Positions 9,406 to 17,671 of a stretch of 26,616 nt of DNA are shown here, piece by piece (position 1 is the stretch's first letter; every line of letters begins with the position of its first letter). A program made the translations under genes and the position numbers. The notes below the pieces were generated by a model, which did not search any database, was not told the origin of the DNA, and worked only from the letters and a program-made list of their open reading frames with translations. The DNA is from Bacteroidales bacterium (GTDB taxonomy: Bacteria; Bacteroidota; Bacteroidia; Bacteroidales; F082). The stretch lies in contig JALNZU010000040.1 of the NCBI GenBank assembly GCA_023229245.1, forward strand, positions 1-26,616, read 5' to 3'.

Positions 9406-9704
9406 ATCATATAGTTTTGATTATATTTGGATCTGATCCAATTTTTAAAATAGTGGCACAATTTACGCCAATTATTTATATCTGCAAGATGATTAAGCAG
9501 TTTTTATTTAACACTTCTTAACACGAATTTCTTGCCGCTCTTCTTTGCAAAAGTAAGCAATCCATTGATTGGATATGACAATGTAAGCCATATTTTGTTT
9601 ATGGAATGCGTATTATCCTAAACCAATCAAGTGTTTTTGGCAAGTAAATTTACTTAATAAACAGACACACTGATAGCTATGCAGATAAGTTGTGCTACAT
9701 ATTT
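9406..9704 (-). promoter_or_regulatory. 299-base spacer with possible promoter for the T9SS pair
   Basis: This gap separates the end of the Bat operon from the T9SS genes and has no credible coding sequence. Read leftward it contains TACTTTTG (bases 9548-9555 on the minus strand), which fits the Bacteroidota -7 element TAnnTTTG; no TTG lies exactly 19 bases further upstream, so the call is weak. A 14-base palindrome AAGTAAATTTACTT is at 9642-9655. I found no convincing terminator for the Bat operon here. Confidence 0.35.
9427..9441. repeat. 15-base inverted repeat in leader of the T9SS pair
   Basis: TTGGATC at 9427-9433 and GATCCAA at 9435-9441 are perfect inverted halves around one base. 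The element lies 22 bases upstream of the ATG of the first T9SS gene (transcribed leftward). It could be an operator or a leader hairpin. I know of no regulator with this exact site. Confidence 0.35.
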
Positions 9705-10964
9705 TCAATCAGGGAGAAGCTCTACGGCCGGAATCCGGATAAATTCTTCTGTTTCCTGATCTACATATCCAAGCTGATAGTTAGAATATATCCCTGCCTG
9801 GGTAAAAACAGCTTCCCGGTCTTTACAAAGTGTCCAATCAATGGCACGCCACTTTGTATCATTGAATACAGCTAAGTAAACTATAGTATCAGGGCAGTCG
9901 ACAGCAAACCGTATGGAATGTGTGTGAACATACTGATTTGTCACATCCAAATAATGGTAATGTCCAAGGTAGCCTGGTGTTGTTTTGCGTATGTCTTTCA
10001 GTGCAAACAAACTTGAGTCTATATGGTGATAGATGCGCCTATATACCTTAGGTATTCTTTCGGGCTTTTGAAAGACGGCTTTTTCCTTATCTTGTAATAA
10101 TGGCTTGAAATATCCGTCTGGTGAATAATAAACTGCAAAATGCAATCCGTGACTGCTGTCGGCCAGATAGGGGATATAGTCTACAGTAGCTGGAATACCA
10201 ATGGTTCTGAGCAGCTTGACTTTCAGCCAGCTGATATCTCTGTCATGGCCTTTTTTATAGATTAATAAACTATCGGTTTGTTGTTCAAAGGCATTTTTTA
10301 AGAAGCGTTTATCAAATTCTATGGTGCTGTTCACATATCGGTTGACATTCGCAGCTAAAGAATCGGCCTGTAATATGGATGTGGCAATGATATGTTCTGC
10401 TATAGGTTCAAGTTGCTTGCGCCAGTCTTCAATCGTTTCATTACCTATTCTATAGGGTAAGACGAACTGGAAAAAGATTTCCTTAGGGATATATTTCAGA
10501 TAGTCTGATTCTTGTTTTGCAAAGGCCTGATTTATTGTGTTTATAAGCAATGCAGCTGTTACAGTATCCCGATCGGATATGTATTTCTTCGCCTTATAGC
10601 CAAATTTGGGGGCAGCAGTTGAGAGGCTGTCCCAACGAGCAAATAAAGCGCTGTCGGATAGAAACGAAAGCGGCTTCAGATTATAAATGTTTCCGGCTGA
10701 ATCGCTTATTTCATATTCTACCGCATACTGATCAATCATATGGGTAATCAAAAAATAAATAGCTTGCAACTTTAGGCTGTCGGTCGATTCAATGTAAGGT
10801 GCAATAGCTTTAACAAGCTCAACCCGATTAAATCCGGTAGATTGTATGGTGTGCACTACTTCGGGTGGCAGTCCGGGTTTTTTTGATTTCAGACATGCCG
10901 TAGCCAATAGTATGGGTATAAGCAGCCATACCCATTTTGTGGTTATAGGCCTGTTGGTTGCCAT
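9705..10964 (-). CDS. Transglutaminase-like lipoprotein, last gene of the Bat operon; catalytic Cys not seen
   Basis: Predicted lipoprotein of 419 residues, with a hydrophobic stretch at 11-23 ending ATAC (Cys24 as the lipidation site). The segment LPYRIGNETIEDWR (169-182) and the core LLRTIGIPATVDYIPYLADS (251-270) followed by HGLHFAVYYSPDG resemble transglutaminase-like proteins of Bacteroidota. In active members a Cys opens the core helix about 12-15 residues before the GIPA motif. Here that place reads KKGHDRDISW (237-246) with no Cys, so the domain is probably non-catalytic. It may bind peptide or peptidoglycan, but that is inference. The ATG lies 2 bases after the batE stop, so translation is probably coupled and the protein likely works with the Bat complex at the envelope. 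The family assignment rests on my motif reading only. Confidence 0.65.
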   Translation of the reverse strand: MATNRPITTKWVWLLIPILLATACLKSKKPGLPPEVVHTIQSTGFNRVELVKAIAPYIESTDSLKLQAIYFLITHMIDQYAVEYEISDSAGNIYNLKPLSFLSDSALFARWDSLSTAAPKFGYKAKKYISDRDTVTAALLINTINQAFAKQESDYLKYIPKEIFFQFVLPYRIGNETIEDWRKQLEPIAEHIIATSILQADSLAANVNRYVNSTIEFDKRFLKNAFEQQTDSLLIYKKGHDRDISWLKVKLLRTIGIPATVDYIPYLADSSHGLHFAVYYSPDGYFKPLLQDKEKAVFQKPERIPKVYRRIYHHIDSSLFALKDIRKTTPGYLGHYHYLDVTNQYVHTHSIRFAVDCPDTIVYLAVFNDTKWRAIDWTLCKDREAVFTQAGIYSNYQLGYVDQETEEFIRIPAVELLPD

Positions 10965-10966
10965 GA

Positions 10967-11737
10967 TCAGATGCCTTGTAACACTTCTGAGGGTATCCAG
11001 CCTGTACTTCCATTGGCAATACGGATTTGCGACCAGTCGGATAGGTGGTCGAGCAGCAAAACTTTTGTGCCTTCATGAATCACAAACAAGTCGACGCTTG
11101 AGGCTGATGGTGAGCTTTTTACGGTGATAGTAGGGATAAACACTATGGCTTCATTGGTTTGCTGCGTATAGTAATATTTTTGAGAAGCTAACCCAAAGCT
11201 TCCTATAAAAAGTACTGTAGTGAGCAGTGCGGTGAAAAAGGCAGTCTTGCGTACAGTAGTACGAAAGGAAGTCAGATAGATATACACTAACAACAGACTT
11301 AGTGCAAAAAGTACTACCGAAATCCATGCCCAGATATCGGCCGGAAGTAATGTATAAAAAGCACGCCACCATACTTTATAAAATATCTCGGGCAAGGTTT
11401 CTATCTTATCAACTATCATGGTATTGGCCAATGCAAGATTATGTCGAATGGCTTCATCGGATGGATGCAGTTTTAAGGCTTTTTCGTAATAAAGTATAGA
11501 TGAAGGGTAGTCTTTCATCTTAAAATAGGCGTTACCCATATTATACAGCAGTGCATCAGATACATATCCTGCCTTGGTGATCTGATGATAGTAGATCAGA
11601 GCTGTATCGTAAACTCCTTGATTATATAGTTCATTGGCGTGATCAAAGATATGCTGCACATCATTTTGTTCAGCTAATATCCGTCCGTATGAAAATACTA
11701 TTAAAATGATCAGACAAAAACTTTTAATGTATCGCAT
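10967..11737 (-). CDS. batE: BatE: TPR and SH3-like membrane protein
   Basis: Envelope protein of 256 residues with a signal sequence (1-22), TPR repeats at about 30-105 (e.g. ALLYNMGNAYFKMKDYPSSI), two membrane helices (about 137-157 and 164-184) and a C-terminal bacterial SH3-like domain (about 195-254, with TVKSSPSA and GSTGWIPSEVL). This TPR/two-helix/SH3 layout is that of BatE in the Bacteroides aerotolerance operon. It begins 10 bases downstream of batD and is followed after 2 bases by the transglutaminase-like lipoprotein. The TPR part likely docks onto other Bat proteins, while the SH3 part may contact cell-wall peptides in the periplasm. The biochemical role of Bat proteins is not settled. 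Confidence 0.85.
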   Translation of the reverse strand: MRYIKSFCLIILIVFSYGRILAEQNDVQHIFDHANELYNQGVYDTALIYYHQITKAGYVSDALLYNMGNAYFKMKDYPSSILYYEKALKLHPSDEAIRHNLALANTMIVDKIETLPEIFYKVWWRAFYTLLPADIWAWISVVLFALSLLLVYIYLTSFRTTVRKTAFFTALLTTVLFIGSFGLASQKYYYTQQTNEAIVFIPTITVKSSPSASSVDLFVIHEGTKVLLLDHLSDWSQIRIANGSTGWIPSEVLQGI

Positions 11738-11747
11738 GGCTTAAGGT

Positions 11748-13646
11748 TTATTTGAGGATGCGTTCAGCTTTGGTGATCACTTGTATTCCTTGTTGATACA
11801 GTTCTTCCATTTTGCGTTCGGCATCGCCAGGAGCAAATCGGGCAAACTCGCAGTTATGAAGTGCTTGTACGAATAACTCTATCATCGACTCATCTAATTC
11901 TTTTTCTGATAAAACCGTACGCACATTGTCAATAGATAATTCAGCCAGGGGGATAGAGAACTTATCGGCTGTATATCCCCATAAAGCTTGTGATATCTCG
12001 GCATAAAATTCGTTTTGTTCAGTGCGTTTCAGGTGTTTTTCGGCTGTCTGCAATCGTTTCTTTGCCACCTTGGTAGCTTGTCTGTTTTTAAGTAGCGTTT
12101 GATTTTGGCGCAGATTTCTGTTTCGGCGGGCAATCCACACAGCAGCTACAAACAGGGCGATCAACAACAAATTGATCAGTATATAATTCGTTGAGGCGAA
12201 AAAGAATCGATTCACCGGGCGGAGCCGGTTTGTTTGTGTTTTGATGTGCATGATATCGGAGCCTAAATACCGGATACCCTCTTGTGCAGGTCCTGCTATC
12301 AATGATCCTTCATCGTGCTCACTACCTTTCTCTACTAGTATATCATACTGTGGAGAGCTTATGGTAATATATTCTTTTTGCGTAGGATCAAAATAAGAGA
12401 ACTCAATAGGAGCTAAGGTGTAGCTGCCTTGATAGCGAGGGATGATGAGATACTCCACCTTTTTTGTACCACTCACACCGGAAGGGCCTGTCTTGATATC
12501 GCTGCTCACTTTTGGATCATATACTTCAAAATCAGGTGGGAAACTTGGTTTGGGAAGGTCGATGAGTTCGATATTCCCTTTGCCACTGACACTTAAAGTG
12601 AGATTCATTGCTTCGTTGGCTTTGAGAACAGTGCGATCGGTGGAAGTTTGAAAATTATATTGTCCTACAGCACCATTAAAATTATTCGGCCTTTTGGCAG
12701 CTGGTATTGGCTGAACCTGAATAGTTACTGCATCTGATGCGATTACTTTTTCTACGTTGCGTATTGAACGATTAAAAAAAGGATCATTGAAAAACTGTTC
12801 AAACGGATCGTACGATCGCTGTCGTGACGGTTGAACACGTAGCTGTACCTTGCATAACAACTCCATAGGGTCTATGGTAAGCTCTCCGCCTTTTTGGGGA
12901 TAAATGGCTACTTTGCGGATCTCAGCCAAGGTATATGTATATCCATCAATAGTCTGGCTTGATTGAGTATAAGCAGCTGCGTTGTCGGTTAAGTTTTTTG
13001 TCCAGAAACCCGGGAAAGAAGATAATTTGTTGATCGTGATAGTTGAGATAGGTACGCGTGTGTATAGCTGGTAGGTTACTATGACTTGTTCGCCAACATA
13101 GGCGGTTCGTTTGTCGGGCATTGCGCGCAGGAACAGATCCTTAGACGATAGAGTCTCTGCCTCTTGTGCTGGTTGGCCGGTTGCACCACTGCCCTGACTA
13201 TATGATGTGGATTTGGTAGGTGCGACAACTGTTAGCTTTACTCTGTCGGAGCTTATTTTTTGTTTATTTACTACTGCTGAGGCACTGCCAATACTATATT
13301 CACCTTTTTGATCAGCCCTGATGATATAGGTATAGCTTTGAGTATAAGATTGGTTTATCTTGCCGTTTATCACTTGTATGTTGGAGCTGGTCGAGACCAT
13401 TGGACCAGATAGCACTGTGAATCCTTGAAAATCGGGCCCCCTGAAATCGCTACCATCGGCATTTAGTTCAAACACAACCCTGAACTGCTCTCCTACTTCA
13501 ACGGTGGTTTTAGTGCTTACAGTAAGCTGTGTTTGTTGAGCTGTCGTTAGCAAGGGTAGTACTAACCACATCAACAAGCACATACAACCACAGATTATGG
13601 TGTTATAGCCTTTAAACTTTCTTGATCTGATGTGTTTGTTCACCAT
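11748..13646 (-). CDS. batD: BatD: large periplasmic beta-domain protein with one membrane helix
   Basis: Oxygen-tolerance family protein BatD (632 residues). The N-terminal signal (hydrophobic 17-36, ending TTAQQ) leads into a periplasmic region of repeated beta-sandwich domains (about 40-445) containing GEQFRVVFELNA, GPMVSTSSNIQVINGK and YVGEQVIVTYQLYTRVPI, which are typical of BatD. One membrane helix (about 486-506) is followed by a cytoplasmic tail (about 507-632) rich in basic residues and predicted helix. Gene order between batC and batE supports the call. It presumably forms the periplasmic scaffold of the Bat complex. The start at 13646 gives a long positively charged N-region but a normal signal peptide; no closer Met is better. 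Confidence 0.88.
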   Translation of the reverse strand: MVNKHIRSRKFKGYNTIICGCMCLLMWLVLPLLTTAQQTQLTVSTKTTVEVGEQFRVVFELNADGSDFRGPDFQGFTVLSGPMVSTSSNIQVINGKINQSYTQSYTYIIRADQKGEYSIGSASAVVNKQKISSDRVKLTVVAPTKSTSYSQGSGATGQPAQEAETLSSKDLFLRAMPDKRTAYVGEQVIVTYQLYTRVPISTITINKLSSFPGFWTKNLTDNAAAYTQSSQTIDGYTYTLAEIRKVAIYPQKGGELTIDPMELLCKVQLRVQPSRQRSYDPFEQFFNDPFFNRSIRNVEKVIASDAVTIQVQPIPAAKRPNNFNGAVGQYNFQTSTDRTVLKANEAMNLTLSVSGKGNIELIDLPKPSFPPDFEVYDPKVSSDIKTGPSGVSGTKKVEYLIIPRYQGSYTLAPIEFSYFDPTQKEYITISSPQYDILVEKGSEHDEGSLIAGPAQEGIRYLGSDIMHIKTQTNRLRPVNRFFFASTNYILINLLLIALFVAAVWIARRNRNLRQNQTLLKNRQATKVAKKRLQTAEKHLKRTEQNEFYAEISQALWGYTADKFSIPLAELSIDNVRTVLSEKELDESMIELFVQALHNCEFARFAPGDAERKMEELYQQGIQVITKAERILK

Positions 13647-13698
13647 CTTACTATATTTTGACTATCAATCATCACAACGTATTTTACCCTGCAAAATT

Positions 13699-14433
13699 TT
13701 ACCAGTCTTTCTCTTTATGTGTAGGTCTAATGGTTTGCATCTTTTGTTCCTGCAGTTTCTCCAATGTTTTTTTCTCCTCTTCGGTCAGTGCTTGCAACAT
13801 GCGTTCTGCATCTTCTTTTGAGAGCTGCGGAGGCTGAGCCTGTTGTTGCTGACTTTCCGACGATTGCTTTTGATCCTGTTGTCGCTCTTGTTGATTCTGC
13901 TGATCCTGCTCTTGCTGATCATCTTGTGATTGATCCTGCTGCTGATCTTGCTGCTGCTGATCTTGCTGGTTTTGCTGCTGATCAGTTTGTTGGTTTTCTT
14001 GTTCCTGCTCCTGCCTTTTCATCATTGCATACGACAAGTTATATCGTGCGTCTTCATCAGTTGGATCAATTCGAAGTGCTTGCTGGAAATAGGGAATGCT
14101 CTCGGCATATTTTTCCTGACTCATCAAGGCATTACCCGCATTATACAAGGTTTTGTTTTCAAGATTAGCGTTGTGGCTCATTTGAGCTGTCTGATCAAAA
14201 TGCTGCAACGCTTGTTCATAGTTTTGCTGCTGGTAGTGAGCATTCCCTAAATTGAACATTGCCTTGTCGTTGCGTGCATTTTGTTCAACAGCTTTTTGAT
14301 ACGCAATAACTGCCGCATCATAATTGCCATCTTTGAACTGTTGGTTCCCTTTCCTGATCAGACTTCGTTCAGCCTGAGCAAACAACATTCCATGCAGGCA
14401 AACAAAAAGCACTATGTATATCGTATGTCTCAT
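13699..14433 (-). CDS. batC: BatC: TPR protein with Gln/Asp-rich C-terminal tract
   Basis: Periplasmic or membrane-associated TPR protein of 244 residues. A signal peptide (1-20, ending GMLFAQ) precedes three TPR-like units (about 23-56, 57-90 and 95-138, with MFNLGNAHYQQQNYEQAL and TLYNAGNALMSQEKYAESI). Residues about 141-205 are almost only Q, D, E, S and N. The rest is charged helix containing the conserved-looking EDAERMLQALTEEEKKTL. BatC homologues in this phylum often carry such polar low-complexity tails. It lies between batB and batD in the usual order. It probably assembles the VWA proteins BatA/BatB with the other components, which is inferred from TPR function. The gap to batB, 144 bases, is the largest inside the operon. 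Confidence 0.85.
   Translation of the reverse strand: MRHTIYIVLFVCLHGMLFAQAERSLIRKGNQQFKDGNYDAAVIAYQKAVEQNARNDKAMFNLGNAHYQQQNYEQALQHFDQTAQMSHNANLENKTLYNAGNALMSQEKYAESIPYFQQALRIDPTDEDARYNLSYAMMKRQEQEQENQQTDQQQNQQDQQQQDQQQDQSQDDQQEQDQQNQQERQQDQKQSSESQQQQAQPPQLSKEDAERMLQALTEEEKKTLEKLQEQKMQTIRPTHKEKDW
13819..14013 (-). repeat. Low-complexity CAG/CAA/GAT repeat coding the Gln-rich tail of BatC
   Basis: The coding strand is a run of CAG, CAA and GAT codons giving QQDQ-type repeats (about residues 141-205 of BatC). Mixed synonymous codons indicate an old, selected tract rather than recent microsatellite growth. The reverse strand yields a long leucine-rich open frame that is an artefact of this composition. 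Confidence 0.7.
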
Positions 14434-14437
14434 TTGG

Positions 14438-14572
14438 TTAAACTTTTAAAAGTGTTTTTGTGCCCGATAATCCTACAGTTTTGGGATAGAAGAACTGTTT
14501 TTCATTTCTACCTATTGCGTTACTTATTCCCTTCGTATAAACTCTATTTACAAAGCTGTGTATTCCGTTCAT
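14438..14572 (-). other. Gap between batB and batC, with a 44-codon open frame
   Basis: The 144 bases between the batB stop and batC start hold an open frame (ATG at 14572, TAA at 14438) that fills the gap, starting 5 bases after batB. Its product (MNGIHSFVNRV..., ending TKTLLKV) has no recognisable domain, signal or membrane helix. An ACAGTT/AACTGT stem (14475-14480 with 14493-14498) lies inside. A chance frame or an untranslated spacer seems more likely than a gene. I see no TAnnTTTG promoter for batC here. Confidence 0.2.
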
Positions 14573-14577
14573 CGCAG

Positions 14578-15627
14578 CTATTTTTTATGATCAAACAAAT
14601 TTATTTGAGTCTCCCAGCGTTTCTTTCGGTTTGAGATTATTTCTTCGGCTAAGAGAAAAAATATTGCCAACGCTACAAAATAGTAAAACTTACTCTCGTA
14701 ATCGGTGAACACCTTAGTTTCTATCTCAGCTTTAGATGTTTTATCTATTTTCTCAAATATGGCATTCAATCCGGTACGTGAAACCCCTGCCCGCACATAT
14801 ACGCCCTTGCCTTCTGTGGAGATTTGTTTCAGTAAGTTTTCGTTGAGTTTAGTGATGACTGTGATATTGTTACGATCTTTTTTAAAGCCGGTTTGCTTAC
14901 CGTATTGGTTATATATAGGGATAGGAGCGCCATCGGCTAATCCCATGCCTATGGTATAAACTTTTATGCCTTGGCTTGAAGCCTGACGGGTTGCCACTAT
15001 AGCATTCTCTTCATGGTCTTCTCCATCAGATATTACGATGATGGCTTTGTTTCGTTCGGGTACATCAAACGCATCAGTAGCCAACTGAATTGCTTCACCT
15101 ATAGCAGTCCCCTGCGCTGGTACCATATTGGTATTGATAGTTGACAAAAATAGTTTGGCAGCTGCATAGTCGGTGGTAAGAGGCAATTGGACATACGCTT
15201 TCCCGGCAAATACAATAATCCCTATCCTGTCACCCGATAGCTTGTCAACAAGCTGACTGATTGACTGCTTAGCTCTGGCAAGGCGGTTTGGAAGTATATC
15301 TTCTGCCAGCATGGAGTTCGATACATCTAATGCAATAAATATATCAATTCCTTCGCGTTTCACCTTGTCTAACTTAGTACCCGTTTGTGGATTGGCAATA
15401 GCTATGATCAGGAAGATGAGGGCAAGCTGTATCAACAAAAATTTAATCCTGATACGCCCTGTTGAATGCAAAGGCATGAGTACGGCCAATAGCTGAGGTA
15501 CTGCATATCGCTGTAAAGAACGCTTTCTCATATGATCGGCCACTATGAAAAAAATGACTGTCAAAGGTATCAGCAGCAACAGATACAGTGCTTCGGGACG
15601 TTCAAACCTAAGTAAGTGTTCAGGCAT
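14578..15627 (-). CDS. batB: BatB: membrane-anchored von Willebrand factor A protein
   Basis: VWA-domain protein of 349 residues anchored by helices at both ends (about 12-31 and 62-79 near the N terminus, and about 315-332 near the C terminus). The VWA domain (about 93-290) has a complete metal-ion-dependent adhesion site: DVSNS (D101, S103, S105), Thr174 in QGTAIGE, and D201 in ISDGEDHEE. It is the second of two tandem VWA genes, 14 bases after batA, and shares domain order and motifs with it, so the pair arose by duplication. The VWA domains likely bind partners through Mg2+ and may be remodelled by the MoxR ATPase, as in other MoxR-VWA systems. Start chosen at the ATG just before the first membrane helix. 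Confidence 0.9.
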   Translation of the reverse strand: MPEHLLRFERPEALYLLLLIPLTVIFFIVADHMRKRSLQRYAVPQLLAVLMPLHSTGRIRIKFLLIQLALIFLIIAIANPQTGTKLDKVKREGIDIFIALDVSNSMLAEDILPNRLARAKQSISQLVDKLSGDRIGIIVFAGKAYVQLPLTTDYAAAKLFLSTINTNMVPAQGTAIGEAIQLATDAFDVPERNKAIIVISDGEDHEENAIVATRQASSQGIKVYTIGMGLADGAPIPIYNQYGKQTGFKKDRNNITVITKLNENLLKQISTEGKGVYVRAGVSRTGLNAIFEKIDKTSKAEIETKVFTDYESKFYYFVALAIFFLLAEEIISNRKKRWETQINLFDHKK

Positions 15628-15641
15628 AATGATTGTGCGTT

Positions 15642-16646
15642 TTATGGGATGGACCTAAAAATAGTAAATTTAAGTACAAGCTCTAATAGTATGAACAAAA
15701 GGGCAGCTAATGCCAATGGCAGGTATTCATCGTAATTGCTACGAAACTCGGTGACGTCAATCTTTGAACGCTCAAGCTGATCGATTTCATGATAAATTTC
15801 TTTTAGCTTTTCATTTGAGGTAGCACGGTAGTATTTCCCACCAGTCCGATCGGCAATTTGCTGCAACAGTGCGTCATCTATATCTACTTCCATATCTATG
15901 ATGCGTACCCCAAAATGTGTTTGAGCCGGGAAGGGTGCTGTTCCGTATGTCCCAACGCCTATAGTATATACTCTGACACCATACACCCGGGCAATCTCGG
16001 CTGCTGTCATAGGGTCAACCGAGCCGGTATTATTCATTCCGTCAGTCAACAGTATGACAACTTTTGAAATAGCTTCACTTTCGCGCAGCCGTCCTACAGC
16101 AGTTGCTAACCCATCGCCTATGGCAGTACCATCGGTGATCATACCACTTTTTATATCTTTAAACATATTTAAAATCAGGCTGTGATCGGTAGTCAGTGGC
16201 ACCTGTGTGAAAGTTTCTCCGCTGAATATCACCAATCCCATCCTGTCGTTAGGTCGGCTGCGTATAAAATCGGCAGCAATAGTTTTTGAGGCTTCAATCC
16301 GGTCGGGCTTCAGATCCATAGCTAACATGCTTCCCGAGACATCCAGCGACAGCATGATATCGATGCCTTCAATAGTAATATTTCGGCTTGACGAGCTTGT
16401 TTGGGGGCGAGCTAAAGCAAGTATAAGACATAACAAAGCTAACTGACGCAGGACAAAAAGCAGATGACGCAAGATCACCCTGCTGGATCGGCCTTTTCTC
16501 TCAAACATGCTCAGGTCGGATATGCGCAAGGTAGGATGTGTTTTTGATGCACGCATCACATACCAGGCTATCATAATCGGTATTAATAGCAGCAGGTAAA
16601 GGAAGTCTGGCCTGGCAAAATGAAGCGATTCTATCCATTCCATCAT
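15642..16646 (-). CDS. batA: BatA: membrane-anchored von Willebrand factor A protein
   Basis: VWA protein of 334 residues with N-terminal helices (about 14-30 and 62-79), a VWA domain (about 92-285) and a C-terminal helix (about 308-328). The metal site is complete: DVSGS at 102-106, Thr174 in DGTAIGD, and D202 in LTDGMNNTG. The start ATG overlaps the stop of the upstream gene by four bases (ATGA, 16643-16646), so translation is coupled. A strong Shine-Dalgarno-like AAGGAGG lies 7 bases upstream, which is uncommon in Bacteroidota. As the first of two VWA proteins in a MoxR/DUF58 operon it fits BatA. Its presumed role is in an envelope complex tied to stress or oxygen tolerance; the molecular task is not established. 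Confidence 0.9.
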   Translation of the reverse strand: MMEWIESLHFARPDFLYLLLLIPIMIAWYVMRASKTHPTLRISDLSMFERKGRSSRVILRHLLFVLRQLALLCLILALARPQTSSSSRNITIEGIDIMLSLDVSGSMLAMDLKPDRIEASKTIAADFIRSRPNDRMGLVIFSGETFTQVPLTTDHSLILNMFKDIKSGMITDGTAIGDGLATAVGRLRESEAISKVVILLTDGMNNTGSVDPMTAAEIARVYGVRVYTIGVGTYGTAPFPAQTHFGVRIIDMEVDIDDALLQQIADRTGGKYYRATSNEKLKEIYHEIDQLERSKIDVTEFRSNYDEYLPLALAALLFILLELVLKFTIFRSIP

Positions 16647-17671
16647 ATCTGAACCTCCTTTTTTGTCTCTCCGTTCAAAGCAGTTGCATAGCTCTCGTGT
16701 ACAAAATCAATCAGATGATTCAGGCTGATGTCATTCTCAAGAGCCGAAGGCTGCGCTTTGGCAAACTTTACCAGATCGGCCAGCTCAAGGGTTGCCGAGA
16801 GTTTGTGTATGGCATCAGGGTTGATTTGTATAGGTTCAAGCCCTTGTAAAATTTCCGGTGTAGTCATTTCAACGGCATTGACCGGAAACTGCAGCTCAAT
16901 ATATTCACGGATGATATCAGAAAGCTCGGTGAAGTACTCTTTTGTCTTACCTGTTTGCCAGAGTTTTTGCAGCCTAAGAGTTTCAAGCTTTTCAATAGCC
17001 ATCAGATGCGGTGGGATATTGGGCAGAGGTATAGCCTCTGGTGCGGTTTTTCTGTTGCGATGGCGCAAATACACCCAAACAACAGCAAAGAGTACTGCGG
17101 CAATAAAGAGTATCCCGATCAGCCATGGCAATAGCTCCGAAAACGTTATAGGTATTTCTTCTATCCCTTTGATGGGTTTAAAGGAAGCATCAGGGTCTAT
17201 GTCCACTGTGGTCACCCTTATTAGTAATGGCTCGGTCTCAATGGTTAATGTGATGCTGTCGTTAGCTCCGGTCAATTCTATGGCAACAGGAGGTACGATC
17301 AGATTTCCGGTATCAAAGCTGGTGATGATCAGCTGCTGCTCCCAAACCGTCAATGCACCTGATTCATCAGTAGTATGTGTGGGTTCTTCCTGAGCAATAA
17401 TTTCAATGGAAGATGATAAGGTGTCGGCAAAAACAGGCCAGTTGACATGAAAATCGTTGGGGGCAGACAAGCGCAGCTGATACCTTAGCTGTTGTCCGAT
17501 CTGAATAGTATCGGAGCTGATGCTGCTTATGGCTTCAATAGATTGTGCGTTAGAGTTGGCTAATTTGAACAAGCTTAAAATTGTTATCCACAAAAATCTA
17601 CTTACAATCTTTCTCATCTTTTTTGTAGGACTGATATATACAATTGATTTCATACTATAATCACGACTCAT
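16643..17671 (-). CDS. Bat-operon accessory membrane protein (between DUF58 gene and batA)
   Basis: Single-pass membrane protein of up to 342 residues. A hydrophobic signal-like stretch (about 25-42, ending NSNAQ) is followed by a periplasmic beta-rich domain (about 45-178, with SSDTIQIGQQLRYQLRLSA, a BatD-like opening), a membrane helix (about 182-202) and a cytoplasmic helical domain (about 220-335, with KEYFTELSDIIREYIELQF). The topology recalls the DUF4381-type or BatD-like proteins found between DUF58 and BatA genes. The ATG at 17671 directly abuts the previous stop codon. Met19 (17617) would give a normal-length signal peptide and may be the true start. The 3' end overlaps batA by four bases. 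Function is inferred only from position: a scaffold in the MoxR-Bat complex. Confidence 0.75.
   Translation of the reverse strand: MSRDYSMKSIVYISPTKKMRKIVSRFLWITILSLFKLANSNAQSIEAISSISSDTIQIGQQLRYQLRLSAPNDFHVNWPVFADTLSSSIEIIAQEEPTHTTDESGALTVWEQQLIITSFDTGNLIVPPVAIELTGANDSITLTIETEPLLIRVTTVDIDPDASFKPIKGIEEIPITFSELLPWLIGILFIAAVLFAVVWVYLRHRNRKTAPEAIPLPNIPPHLMAIEKLETLRLQKLWQTGKTKEYFTELSDIIREYIELQFPVNAVEMTTPEILQGLEPIQINPDAIHKLSATLELADLVKFAKAQPSALENDISLNHLIDFVHESYATALNGETKKEVQI
16654..16660 (-). promoter_or_regulatory. Strong Shine-Dalgarno sequence before batA
   Basis: On the minus strand AAGGAGG lies 7 bases upstream of the batA ATG, inside the last codons of the preceding gene. It supports the start at 16646. 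Most genes in this window lack such a site, as expected for Bacteroidota, which makes batA stand out. Confidence 0.6.

Noticed and set aside
9642..9655. AAGTAAATTTACTT as a regulator site
   Set aside because: A 14-base palindrome made mostly of A and T in an AT-rich spacer can arise by chance; its position far from any start gives no support.
13764..14250. Long open frames opposite batC, including a leucine-rich one
   Set aside because: They are the complement of the Gln/Asp-rich tract of BatC; the LLILLLL pattern follows from reversed CAG/CAA/GAT codons. No start context or known family.
16728..17393. 221-codon open frame opposite the Bat accessory gene
   Set aside because: Fully covered by a gene with signal peptide, membrane helix and operon context on the minus strand; the antisense product has no recognisable features.
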